DNA from: Oscillospiraceae bacterium
Lineage (GTDB): Bacteria > Bacillota > Clostridia > Oscillospirales > Ruminococcaceae
Length of the DNA: 8,081 bases
NCBI GenBank assembly: GCA_017483405.1
Contig: JAFUWP010000244.1
Span: 1-8,081 of the forward strand
Direction of reading: 5' to 3'
The notes beneath the pieces are model-generated. The model saw only the letters and a list, made by a program, of their open reading frames with translations, was not told the origin of the DNA and did no database searches. Positions 1-5,923 of this stretch are shown here, piece after piece. Numbering within the stretch: position 1 is the stretch's first letter; each line of letters starts with the position of its first letter. A program made the position numbers and the translations under genes.

Positions 1-205
1 GAGCGCGACTTGGCTGTTCATGAGCGTGCATTGCGAGGATTATCTGAGGATAGAAATAGGGAGACACCTGTTTTTGATAAGCCATTTTCAGAGAGAATAC
101 CTGATGATTCAGAGTTTGCCATGTGGAATAAAATGGCATCAAACCTATCAGAGCTTCGTGCAAAGGCGGAACACTCTAAGTTATCAGAGGAATCCTCTAA
201 GCAAT
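1..205 (+). other. Unrecognised coding-like segment, partial; abrupt right boundary inside a hydrolase gene
   Basis: From base 1 an open frame runs in frame 1 without a stop and encodes a hydrophilic, Glu/Ser/Lys/Arg-rich sequence with three LSE tripeptides, resembling part of a helical or coiled-coil protein. I do not recognise a family. Codon use (TTA, TCT, AGG, CTA, TCA, GAG) is more AT-rich than in the genes to the right. The frame stays open to 336, but beyond about 205 it is simply the antisense of the minus-strand hydrolase, so the true coding part, if any, ends near 199-212. No start is assigned, because the frame is already open at the window edge and the TTG at 10 has no ribosome binding site. 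It could be the end of an inserted element, the product of a rearrangement, or an assembly chimera. The sequence alone cannot separate these. Confidence 0.3.
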
Positions 206-648
206 TGACAGAGCTGAAATTTTTCTTCATAAGAATGCGGACGGAGCTGGGAAATCGCACCGACAGCATCTTCCATCGTGTAGAGCGGAACATAAGGTTC
301 TTCGCCTTTTCGTTCGGCCTTGCGGTTGCGCCATGAGGCTTCAAATTCCTGAATATGCGCACTGTCACGGAGCATGATACTGCATAAAGAAACAGTCGTA
401 TCTGTTGTGTGGATTTCGCCGTGGAATCCGCCGGCATACAGTAACGGCAGAAGTCCTGAATGGTCAATATGGGCATGAGTTAACAATACATAATCAATCT
501 TTGCAGGAGCGCACGGAATTTGCGCATTTTCGTAGACATCTCTGCCCTGCTCCATGCCGAAATCTACCAGAATCCGGAAATTGTTGATTTCAAGATAAGT
601 GCAGCTGCCTGTTACTTCGTGAGCCGCGCCGATAAACTGTATTTTCAT
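184..648 (-). CDS. MBL-fold metallo-hydrolase (beta-CASP-like, COG1236 type), 3'-truncated
   Basis: This is the N-terminal part of a metallo-beta-lactamase-fold hydrolase. It starts MKIQFIGAAHEVTGSCTYLE, typical of the RNA-processing-exonuclease-like MBL proteins, and carries the metal-binding HxHxDH motif in THAHIDHSG (residues about 57-65). ATG at 648-646 is chosen because GGAGG lies 7 nt upstream (656-660 on the plus strand). Only 154 residues remain before a TGA. Full-length relatives have roughly 450-540 residues, including the beta-CASP domain and the later metal-ligand His/Asp motifs, all missing here. Homology-like sequence continues to about HSYEEKFQLC and then changes into an unrelated short tail (QLLRGFL), so the break lies near 199-212. 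As it stands the product should be inactive. It is transcribed divergently from pcrA. The family call is firm; RNA as the substrate is only inferred from family resemblance. Confidence 0.8.
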   Translation of the reverse strand: MKIQFIGAAHEVTGSCTYLEINNFRILVDFGMEQGRDVYENAQIPCAPAKIDYVLLTHAHIDHSGLLPLLYAGGFHGEIHTTDTTVSLCSIMLRDSAHIQEFEASWRNRKAERKGEEPYVPLYTMEDAVGAISQLRPHSYEEKFQLCQLLRGFL

Positions 649-683
649 GGAAATGCCTCCTTTATCATAGTTATATTTTCTAT

Positions 684-712
684 ATTATATCATAATTTTC
701 AAGAAAATGCAA
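684..712 (-). promoter_or_regulatory. Sigma-A-type promoter of the MBL hydrolase gene
   Basis: On the minus strand, TTGCAT (712-707) and TATAAT (689-684) are separated by exactly 17 nt, and a TG lies one base upstream of the -10, making it an extended -10 element. The start codon is about 36 nt downstream of the -10. The position, consensus match and divergent layout support it; no transcript data are available. Confidence 0.65.
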
Positions 713-749
713 TAGATTTTATGCTGAATATACAAAAAATATTTTGCTG

Positions 750-778
750 TTTACAAATTCCTGAAAATGTGTTATGAT
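750..778 (+). promoter_or_regulatory. Sigma-A-type promoter of pcrA
   Basis: TTTACA (750-755) and TATGAT (773-778) are 17 nt apart, with TGT directly before the -10 (extended -10). The pcrA ATG is at 814. The two divergent -35 boxes are back to back with 37 bp between them, so the promoters do not overlap. That spacer contains a 10-bp AT-only palindrome, AAAATATTTT, at 736-745. No LexA-type box was seen. Confidence 0.65.
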
Positions 779-813
779 TAAGATATTGATTTCGAGAAAG
801 GGGTTATTTATCC

Positions 814-3174
814 ATGAATGAACAGGAATTTTTGAAAATAAAGAAACAGGCTCTGGAAAAGTGCTTTTCTGACATGAATCCTCAGCAGTTAGAGGCGATT
901 ACATCCGTAAAAGGCGCAGTTCTGGTGCTCGCCGGAGCAGGAAGCGGAAAAACAACCGTTATTGTCAACAGAATCGCCAATATGATATTATTCGGCGATA
1001 CGCTGAATACACTTACACCCGTGCCCGATGCCCCAGATTTACAGAAATTACAGGATTATATTCAGGGAACTGCTATGATGACACTCGGCGAACTGCAAAA
1101 GCTGATTGGCGTAAAACCTGTCATTCCGTGGCAGATTCTCGCCATCACGTTCACGAATAAGGCCGCCGGTGAACTGAAAGAACGTCTTTCCGGAACGCTC
1201 GGCGAACAGGCACAGGATATTCATGCCTCTACATTTCATTCCGCATGTGTCAGAATTCTGCGCGCCTGCATCGACAGAATCGGCTACGGAAACAATTTCA
1301 CTATCTATGATACAGATGACAGTATCAAGACCATGAAAGCCTGTATGAAAGATTTGAAAATTTCTGAAAAGAATTTTCCGGTCAAGCAGGTGATGGCAAG
1401 CATCAGTATGGCTAAGGATGAAATGGTTTTTCCGGAAGATTATGAATCACAATACGGTTCGGATTATAAACAGACAGTCATCTCAAAATTATATAAAAAC
1501 TATCAGGAGAGACTGCAAGCCGCAAATGCTCTCGATTTTGATGACTTAATCTCCCTGACTGTCCGGATTTTTGAAAATCATCCCGATGTGCTCGAAAAAT
1601 ATCAGAATAAATTCAAGTATATCTTAGTCGATGAATATCAGGATACCAATCACGCGCAGTACAGGCTGGTGAGCCTTCTGGCGAAGAAATACGGGAATTT
1701 ATGCGTTGTCGGCGATGATGACCAGAGTATTTACCGATTCCGCGGCGCGGATATTGAAAATATCCTGAGTTTTGAAAATCAGTTTCCGGAGTGTAAGACT
1801 ATCCGTCTTGAGGAGAATTACCGCTCGACTCAGCATATTCTCAGTGCCGCTAACAGCGTGATTGCAAATAACAAATCCAGAAAAAGCAAAAAACTCTGGA
1901 CTTCCGCCGGAGACGGCGAACCCGTTCACGATGTCAAAGTCATGGACGAAAAAGCCGAAGGGCAGTATATTGCTGACCATATTCAGAAAGCTGTCAGCGA
2001 AGGCAAAAAATATTCCGATTTTGTTGTTCTCTATCGCATGAATGCGCTTTCCAACAACGTAGAAAAAGCCCTTATCCGGAATAAAATTCCGTATCGGATT
2101 TATGGCGGCATCCGTTTTCAGGATAGAAAAGAAATCAAAGATGTGATGGCTTATCTGGCTGTTCTGCAAAATCCGTCCGATTTGGTCAGATTCGAGAGAA
2201 TCATCAACGTCCCGAAACGCGGCATCGGTGAAGCAACAGCCTCCAATATCACCCAGATTGCGCAGGATTTGCATCTCAGCCCGATGGATGTCATCCGTAA
2301 CTGCAATCAGTTTCCGGCACTCGGCAGAAGAACCGCTCCGCTGACACAGTTCGCCTATCTGATGCAGACACTCGAACAGGCTCTCGCGGATATGCCCCTC
2401 GAAGAATTCTTCGACCTCCTGCTCGAAAAAACCGGCTATCTCGATATGCTTAAACTCGAAGACGCGGAAACCAGCAAAGAACGCATCGAGAATATCAAGG
2501 AATTCCGCTCGAATATTGTCGATTATGTCCGTAATGCCGAAAATCCCGATTTAGAAGGCTTTCTCTCCGAAATGTCGCTCTATACCGATGCTGATAAGGC
2601 AACTTCGGAAGATTCCGTTTCCCTGATGACAATGCATTCCGCAAAGGGTCTGGAATTCGATACGGTGTTTGCAGTCGGCATGGAAAATAACATCTTTCCG
2701 AGTTACAGAAGTATGGAAAATCCCGAAGATTTGGAAGAAGAACGCCGGCTTGCTTATGTGGCCATCACCAGAGCCAAGAGAAATCTCTATCTGATTCATG
2801 CACGGGAAAGACTTGTATTCGGCGATTACCGCCGTTATGCAGTTTCCCGATTCATTACAGAAATCGACAGCGAACATCTCGTTTCGGATGATAAAATTAT
2901 CAAGAAGCCTGCACCGGCAAAGAATCCTCAGCCCAGAAAATCTCCTCTGAAAGAACAGATGGCAGTTATCAGTCAGGCGAAGAAGAATCCGCCGTCAGTG
3001 GGCAATCCGGATTTGAAACTGTCTGTCGGTGACAGAATCCGTGATGCCAAATTCGGAGAAGGAACTGTTCTCCGCGCCGAAGCGATGGGGAATGATTATC
3101 TTCTGGAAATCGCCTTTGATGATGTCGGAACTAAAAAATTAATGGCGCGTTACAGAAAAATCAGCAAACTTTAA
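814..3174 (+). CDS. pcrA: ATP-dependent 3'-5' DNA helicase PcrA/UvrD (superfamily 1)
   Basis: A 786-residue SF1A helicase that unwinds DNA in repair, in clearing of recombinase filaments and in rolling-circle replication. All motifs are intact: Q motif near MNPQQ (21-25), Walker A GAGSGKT (41-47), motif Ia ITFTNKAAGE (111-120), Ib STFHS (139-143), II DEYQDT (273-278), III GDDDQSIYRFRG (300-311), IV EENYRST (333-339), V MTMHSAKGLEF (605-615) and VI AYVAITRAK (647-655). A basic, Pro-rich linker (about 696-730) leads to a C-terminal Tudor-like domain (about 737-786, VGDRIRDAKFGEGTV) that in PcrA contacts RNA polymerase. Between Walker A and motif Ia there are about 40 more residues than in Bacillus PcrA (extra part about 58-104). 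ATG 814 is preceded by GAAAGGGG at 796-803. It probably shares a transcript with the acetyltransferase gene 11 nt downstream. Confidence 0.96.
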   Translation: MNEQEFLKIKKQALEKCFSDMNPQQLEAITSVKGAVLVLAGAGSGKTTVIVNRIANMILFGDTLNTLTPVPDAPDLQKLQDYIQGTAMMTLGELQKLIGVKPVIPWQILAITFTNKAAGELKERLSGTLGEQAQDIHASTFHSACVRILRACIDRIGYGNNFTIYDTDDSIKTMKACMKDLKISEKNFPVKQVMASISMAKDEMVFPEDYESQYGSDYKQTVISKLYKNYQERLQAANALDFDDLISLTVRIFENHPDVLEKYQNKFKYILVDEYQDTNHAQYRLVSLLAKKYGNLCVVGDDDQSIYRFRGADIENILSFENQFPECKTIRLEENYRSTQHILSAANSVIANNKSRKSKKLWTSAGDGEPVHDVKVMDEKAEGQYIADHIQKAVSEGKKYSDFVVLYRMNALSNNVEKALIRNKIPYRIYGGIRFQDRKEIKDVMAYLAVLQNPSDLVRFERIINVPKRGIGEATASNITQIAQDLHLSPMDVIRNCNQFPALGRRTAPLTQFAYLMQTLEQALADMPLEEFFDLLLEKTGYLDMLKLEDAETSKERIENIKEFRSNIVDYVRNAENPDLEGFLSEMSLYTDADKATSEDSVSLMTMHSAKGLEFDTVFAVGMENNIFPSYRSMENPEDLEEERRLAYVAITRAKRNLYLIHARERLVFGDYRRYAVSRFITEIDSEHLVSDDKIIKKPAPAKNPQPRKSPLKEQMAVISQAKKNPPSVGNPDLKLSVGDRIRDAKFGEGTVLRAEAMGNDYLLEIAFDDVGTKKLMARYRKISKL

Positions 3175-3185
3175 GTGAGGATTTT

Positions 3186-3623
3186 ATGAATCTGATTTCA
3201 GAAATCAAAGAACAGGATTTAATTTTATTATCGCAGTCCTATATGAGAACCTTCAACGGCGAACCGTGGCTCGAACGCTGGCTCTGTCAAGATGCCTTCC
3301 GCAGACTGGAAAATCTCTATCATACACCGGATTTTTACGGACTCGCCTTCCGGAAGGAAAATACTCCCATCGGAGCGGTGTTCGGCAGAATCGAGCATTT
3401 CTATGACGGCGATACCTTCCAGATTGAAGAATTCTGGATAGAACAGACATTTCAGGGCATGGGTTACGGTTCGGAACTGATTCAGAAACTCAAAGAAATG
3501 CTCTCCGGAACGGTGAAAAGCATGTTCCTGATTACAATGCATAATCCGAAGACAATCGGATTCTATCAGAAAAACGGATTTACCGTCAATGAGGGATTCT
3601 GCGTGATGCATACGGATTTATGA
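3186..3623 (+). CDS. GNAT-family N-acetyltransferase
   Basis: A complete 145-residue GCN5-related acetyltransferase, using acetyl-CoA to acylate an unknown amine. The acetyl-CoA pyrophosphate loop is QGMGYG (90-95), fitting the Q/R-x-x-G-x-G/A signature after the beta-strand IEEFWIEQ (80-87). The C-terminal part shows the usual NPKTIGFYQKNGF (120-132), with the Tyr/Asn region that follows the CoA-binding helix. Length is normal for a single-domain GNAT. GTGAGG (3175-3180) lies 5 nt before the ATG and only 11 nt separate it from pcrA, so it is likely co-transcribed. The substrate could be a small molecule, an antibiotic or a protein terminus; nothing in the sequence decides this, and location next to pcrA need not imply a role in repair. 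Confidence 0.88.
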   Translation: MNLISEIKEQDLILLSQSYMRTFNGEPWLERWLCQDAFRRLENLYHTPDFYGLAFRKENTPIGAVFGRIEHFYDGDTFQIEEFWIEQTFQGMGYGSELIQKLKEMLSGTVKSMFLITMHNPKTIGFYQKNGFTVNEGFCVMHTDL

Positions 3624-3640
3624 ATATCCTGAAAAAAACA

Positions 3641-3669
3641 TTGACGAACGTCACGGAATATGCTATAAT
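3641..3669 (+). promoter_or_regulatory. Near-consensus promoter of thyX with an inverted repeat over the -35
   Basis: TTGACG (3641-3646) and TATAAT (3664-3669) are 17 nt apart, with TGC immediately upstream of the -10 (extended). This is the strongest promoter match in the window. A short inverted repeat TGACG-AA-CGTCA (3642-3653) covers most of the -35. It could be a repressor site or chance, since each arm is only 5 bp. The thyX ribosome binding site AAGGGG follows at 3691-3696. Confidence 0.75.
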
Positions 3670-3704
3670 AAAAAAGAATATGTGAAAATCAAGGGGATGG
3701 ATTT

Positions 3705-4475
3705 ATGAATGTTAAATTAATCGCACATACCGTCATGCCGGAAAAGGTTGTCGCCGCCGCCGCGAAACTCTGCTATTCCGATACCGGCGCGATGGAACTC
3801 ATGGACGGCCTCACCGATGAAAAGGCAGAAAGCTTTGTCGAAATGTTAAGCACTATCGGCCATGAAAGCCCGATTGAACATGCAAGTTTTACATTCGCAA
3901 TCGAGGGCGTTTCCCGTTCACTTCTGGCGCAGATTACCCGTCATCGGCTGGCAAGCTTTTCCGTGCAGAGTCAGCGATATGTCAAGCTGACACATTTTGC
4001 GTATATCACACCGCCGGAAATTCAGGCCGATGCCGATGCCTTAAAGCTCTATGATGAGACAATTCAGAACTGTGTCGAAGCCTATCGGAAATTAACCGAA
4101 ATTCTGGAAACAAGGCATTATCAGGAGTTTCTGAATCAGGGATGTCCTGAAAAAGAAGCGCGGCGCAAGGCAGAGAAAAAAGCTATCGAAGATGCCAGAT
4201 TCGTGCTCCCCAATGCCAGTGAAACCAAAATGGTTGTCACGATGAATGCAAGAGAATTACTGCATTTTTTCAAATTGCGGTGCTGTAATCGGGCACAATG
4301 GGAAATCAGGGCACTTGCAAAAGCCATGCTGAAAGAAGTTTATCCGGTATCTCCGGCACTGTTCGCGAAGGCTGGCCCTTCCTGCTGTTCCGGCGGATGC
4401 CCCGAAGGCAAAATGTCCTGCGGAAAAATTTCCGAAGTCCGCGCGGAATATGACAGCCTGAAATCCTGCGGTTGA
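3705..4475 (+). CDS. thyX: Flavin-dependent thymidylate synthase ThyX
   Basis: A 256-residue ThyX that converts dUMP to dTMP using 5,10-methylene-THF, NAD(P)H and FAD, releasing THF rather than the DHF made by ThyA. The diagnostic RHRx7SxR signature is at 79-91 (RHRLASFSVQSQR). SPIEHASFTF (55-64) matches the usual upstream segment, with the conserved His at 59. The C-terminal substrate region includes NARELLHFFKLRCCNRAQWE (181-200). The tail has a Cys cluster (C227, C228, C232, C239, spaced C-C-x3-C-x6-C) within PEGKMSCGK-type sequence that I recall from other Firmicutes ThyX proteins; metal binding is possible but unproven. ATG 3705 follows AAGGGG by 8 nt. It has its own strong promoter. The 5-formyl-THF cyclo-ligase two genes downstream acts in the same folate pool. 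Confidence 0.95.
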   Translation: MNVKLIAHTVMPEKVVAAAAKLCYSDTGAMELMDGLTDEKAESFVEMLSTIGHESPIEHASFTFAIEGVSRSLLAQITRHRLASFSVQSQRYVKLTHFAYITPPEIQADADALKLYDETIQNCVEAYRKLTEILETRHYQEFLNQGCPEKEARRKAEKKAIEDARFVLPNASETKMVVTMNARELLHFFKLRCCNRAQWEIRALAKAMLKEVYPVSPALFAKAGPSCCSGGCPEGKMSCGKISEVRAEYDSLKSCG

Positions 4476-4488
4476 TTTCCTGTTTTTT
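4460..4488 (+). terminator. Weak terminator-like hairpin at the end of thyX
   Basis: GAAATC (4460-4465) can pair with GATTTC (4474-4479) across an 8-nt loop, followed by TG and a run of six T (4483-4488). The stem is short, AT-rich and overlaps the thyX stop codon, so it would give partial termination at best. The 62 nt between thyX and the DJ-1 gene hold no strong promoter: TATATT at 4505-4510 lacks a good -35. Read-through from thyX is therefore plausible. Confidence 0.3.
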
Positions 4489-4537
4489 CCTGATAAATTA
4501 TCCGTATATTGCAAATAAAGAAAGGAAAGATATTCTT

Positions 4538-5086
4538 ATGATTTATGTATTTTTAGCAAACGGTTTTGAAGAAATCGAAGCACTTTCTCCCGTGGATTTG
4601 CTCAGAAGAAGCGGAAAAAATGTAAAGCTTGTCGGTGTCGGCGGAAAGGTGATTACCGGTTCTCACGGCATCGCCGTGCAGACGGATATGACAGAATCAG
4701 AAATTACCCTCGGAAACGAACTCGAAATGATTGTTCTCCATGGGGGAATGCCTGGAACGCTTAATCTTGAAAAATCTGAAACGGTTCAGACTGCAATTGA
4801 TTTCTGCGCGGAAAGAGGCATCTATATCGGTGCTATCTGCGCCGCACCCTCGATTCTGGGACATAAAGGCCTGCTCGAAGGCAGAAAGGCCATTGCCTAC
4901 CCTGGGTTTGAAACTCAGCTCACCGGTGCGGAAATTTCAGAACATTCCGTGGAACAGAGCGATTTCATCATTACCGCACAGGGCGCAGGTGCGGCCCTTC
5001 CGTTCGGCCTGAAGCTCGCAGAAGTCCTGACAAGTTCCGAAAATGCTAAGAAACTTGCCGATGCTGTCTGCTATCCGGAGCACTGA
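4538..5086 (+). CDS. DJ-1/PfpI-family protein (YajL/ThiJ-like)
   Basis: A 182-residue single-domain protein of the DJ-1/PfpI superfamily. The nucleophile-elbow Cys is C101 in GAICAAPSIL (98-107), and the acidic residue that pairs with it in DJ-1 is E14 within FEEIEA (10-15). HGGMPGT (68-74) forms the oxyanion region. Family members have been described as redox sensors, chaperones or glyoxal/methylglyoxal-detoxifying enzymes; which applies here is not visible. The segment usually resembling TSRGPGTA reads TAQGAGAA (146-153), a mild departure. The frame is open upstream from a TTG at 4472, but ATG 4538 is preferred: it begins the conserved MIYVFLANGFEE strand and has AAAGGA (4521-4526) upstream. 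It ends 2 nt before the cyclo-ligase gene, so the two are probably translated together. Confidence 0.9.
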   Translation: MIYVFLANGFEEIEALSPVDLLRRSGKNVKLVGVGGKVITGSHGIAVQTDMTESEITLGNELEMIVLHGGMPGTLNLEKSETVQTAIDFCAERGIYIGAICAAPSILGHKGLLEGRKAIAYPGFETQLTGAEISEHSVEQSDFIITAQGAGAALPFGLKLAEVLTSSENAKKLADAVCYPEH

Positions 5087-5088
5087 TT

Positions 5089-5661
5089 ATGAGTGCCGAA
5101 AAGAAACTTCTCCGCCAGAAATTACGCCTGCGGAGAAGTCAGGTTTCTTCGGAAATCAGAAAAGAAAAAGATAATCTGATTTTTCAGCATCTAATCCAGG
5201 ATTCCGCAATTCAGAATGCTGATGTCATTCTTGCGTATGCCTCCTGCGGAGATGAAACGGATACTTGGCAGTTCATCCGCTGGGCACTGGAACATGACAG
5301 AAAACTCGCTCTGCCGAAATGCGGACAAAATCAGCAGATGCGTTTTTTCATCATCAGTCAGCTGGAAGATTTACAGGCAGGTGTGCATGATATTCCTGAA
5401 CCTGTTACTTCACAGAAGGCCGTCATCACGGAAAAATCCGTCTGCATCGTGCCGGCGGTTGCCTTCACCCGAAAAGGAATCCGGCTCGGTCAGGGCGGCG
5501 GCTATTATGACAGATTCCTGAAAAAATATCCGGATTTGTATACCATCGGAATCAGCTATGATTTCATGATAGAAGATTCTTTGCCGTGCGAAGCACATGA
5601 CTTTCTGATGAAAAAAATAATTACTGATACAGAAATAACGGAGGTTGCTCATGAAGTCTGA
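5089..5661 (+). CDS. 5-formyltetrahydrofolate cyclo-ligase
   Basis: A 190-residue cytosolic enzyme that uses ATP to convert 5-formyl-THF (folinic acid) to 5,10-methenyl-THF, recycling a dead-end folate that inhibits other folate enzymes. The signature loop GQGGGYYDRF (134-143) is intact, and the C-terminal EAHDFLMKKIITD (168-180) matches the conserved E-x-HD-x5-[IV]-[IV]-T-[DE] end of the family. The N-terminal basic helix KKLLRQKLRLRR (5-16) fits the phosphate-binding start of the fold. Full length for the family (about 180-200). ATG 5089 follows the DJ-1 stop by 2 nt, with CCGGAG (5075-5080) inside the DJ-1 coding end as ribosome binding site. Its last 11 nt overlap mltG in another frame. 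Gene names differ among organisms (fthC, ygfA, yqgN), so none is assigned. Confidence 0.94.
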   Translation: MSAEKKLLRQKLRLRRSQVSSEIRKEKDNLIFQHLIQDSAIQNADVILAYASCGDETDTWQFIRWALEHDRKLALPKCGQNQQMRFFIISQLEDLQAGVHDIPEPVTSQKAVITEKSVCIVPAVAFTRKGIRLGQGGGYYDRFLKKYPDLYTIGISYDFMIEDSLPCEAHDFLMKKIITDTEITEVAHEV

Positions 5662-5911
5662 AAATGAAATGGAACTGACCGGCACTCAGCCGCCGGTTTC
5701 AGAATCCGAGTCAGAAGAAAATGAAGAAGTCAGACATAAAAAAACAGCTCATACAGAAAAAAACAGGCATTCCGGCCAGCCGAAAAAGCATAAAAAAAAG
5801 AAAATCTCTCAGAAAGAACGCGGACAGCGCAGTGCCAGAGTTTACGGCGTTCTGATTATGCTGACTGTCGTGTTTGTGATTTCCATTTCGCTTGCTGTCG
5901 GCATTATCTAA
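5651..5911 (+). CDS. MltG N-terminal fragment: cytoplasmic tail plus membrane helix
   Basis: The 86-residue product ending at the internal TAA. Residues 1-25 are acidic (Glu/Ser-rich). Residues 28-63 are strongly basic, with Lys/His tracts such as KKHKKKK. A single hydrophobic helix runs from about 64 to 86 (VYGVLIMLTVVFVISISLAV), with positive charges on the inner side. By itself it would be a membrane anchor without catalytic activity. ATG 5651 is chosen over the in-frame TTG at 5645 because GGAGG (5640-5644) lies 6 nt before the ATG. A-tracts of 7, 7 and 8 bases (5738-5744, 5757-5763, 5792-5799) could invite slippage, but the frame here is intact. Confidence 0.6.
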   Translation: MKSENEMELTGTQPPVSESESEENEEVRHKKTAHTEKNRHSGQPKKHKKKKISQKERGQRSARVYGVLIMLTVVFVISISLAVGII

Positions 5912-5923
5912 GTCGGAAAAGAT

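Noticed and set aside
10..336. A complete 108-residue plus-strand gene at the left edge
   Set aside because: Its second half is antisense to the hydrolase gene and the TTG start lacks a ribosome binding site; only the part before about 205 may be real coding sequence.
1699..2274. 191-codon minus-strand open frame inside pcrA
   Set aside because: It is antisense to conserved helicase motifs, has no ribosome binding site and resembles no protein; it is a by-product of pcrA codon use.
3228..3611. 127-codon minus-strand open frame opposite the GNAT gene
   Set aside because: The plus-strand frame has the acetyl-CoA signature and a good ribosome binding site; the reverse frame has neither.
3645..3658. 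LexA (SOS) box in the thyX promoter
   Set aside because: Only the half-site CGAAC is present; the matching GTTCG half at the right spacing is absent.
4472..4537. Upstream TTG start for the DJ-1 protein, overlapping thyX
   Set aside because: The added N-terminal residues do not fit the family, and ATG 4538 has its own ribosome binding site at the start of the conserved first strand.
4476..4537. Independent promoter for the DJ-1 operon
   Set aside because: TATATT at 4505-4510 has no acceptable -35 at 16-18 nt; too weak to list as a feature.
5738..5799. Phase-variable frameshift in the A-tracts of mltG
   Set aside because: The frame before and after the tracts is the same and the interruption is a nonsense codon, not a shift.
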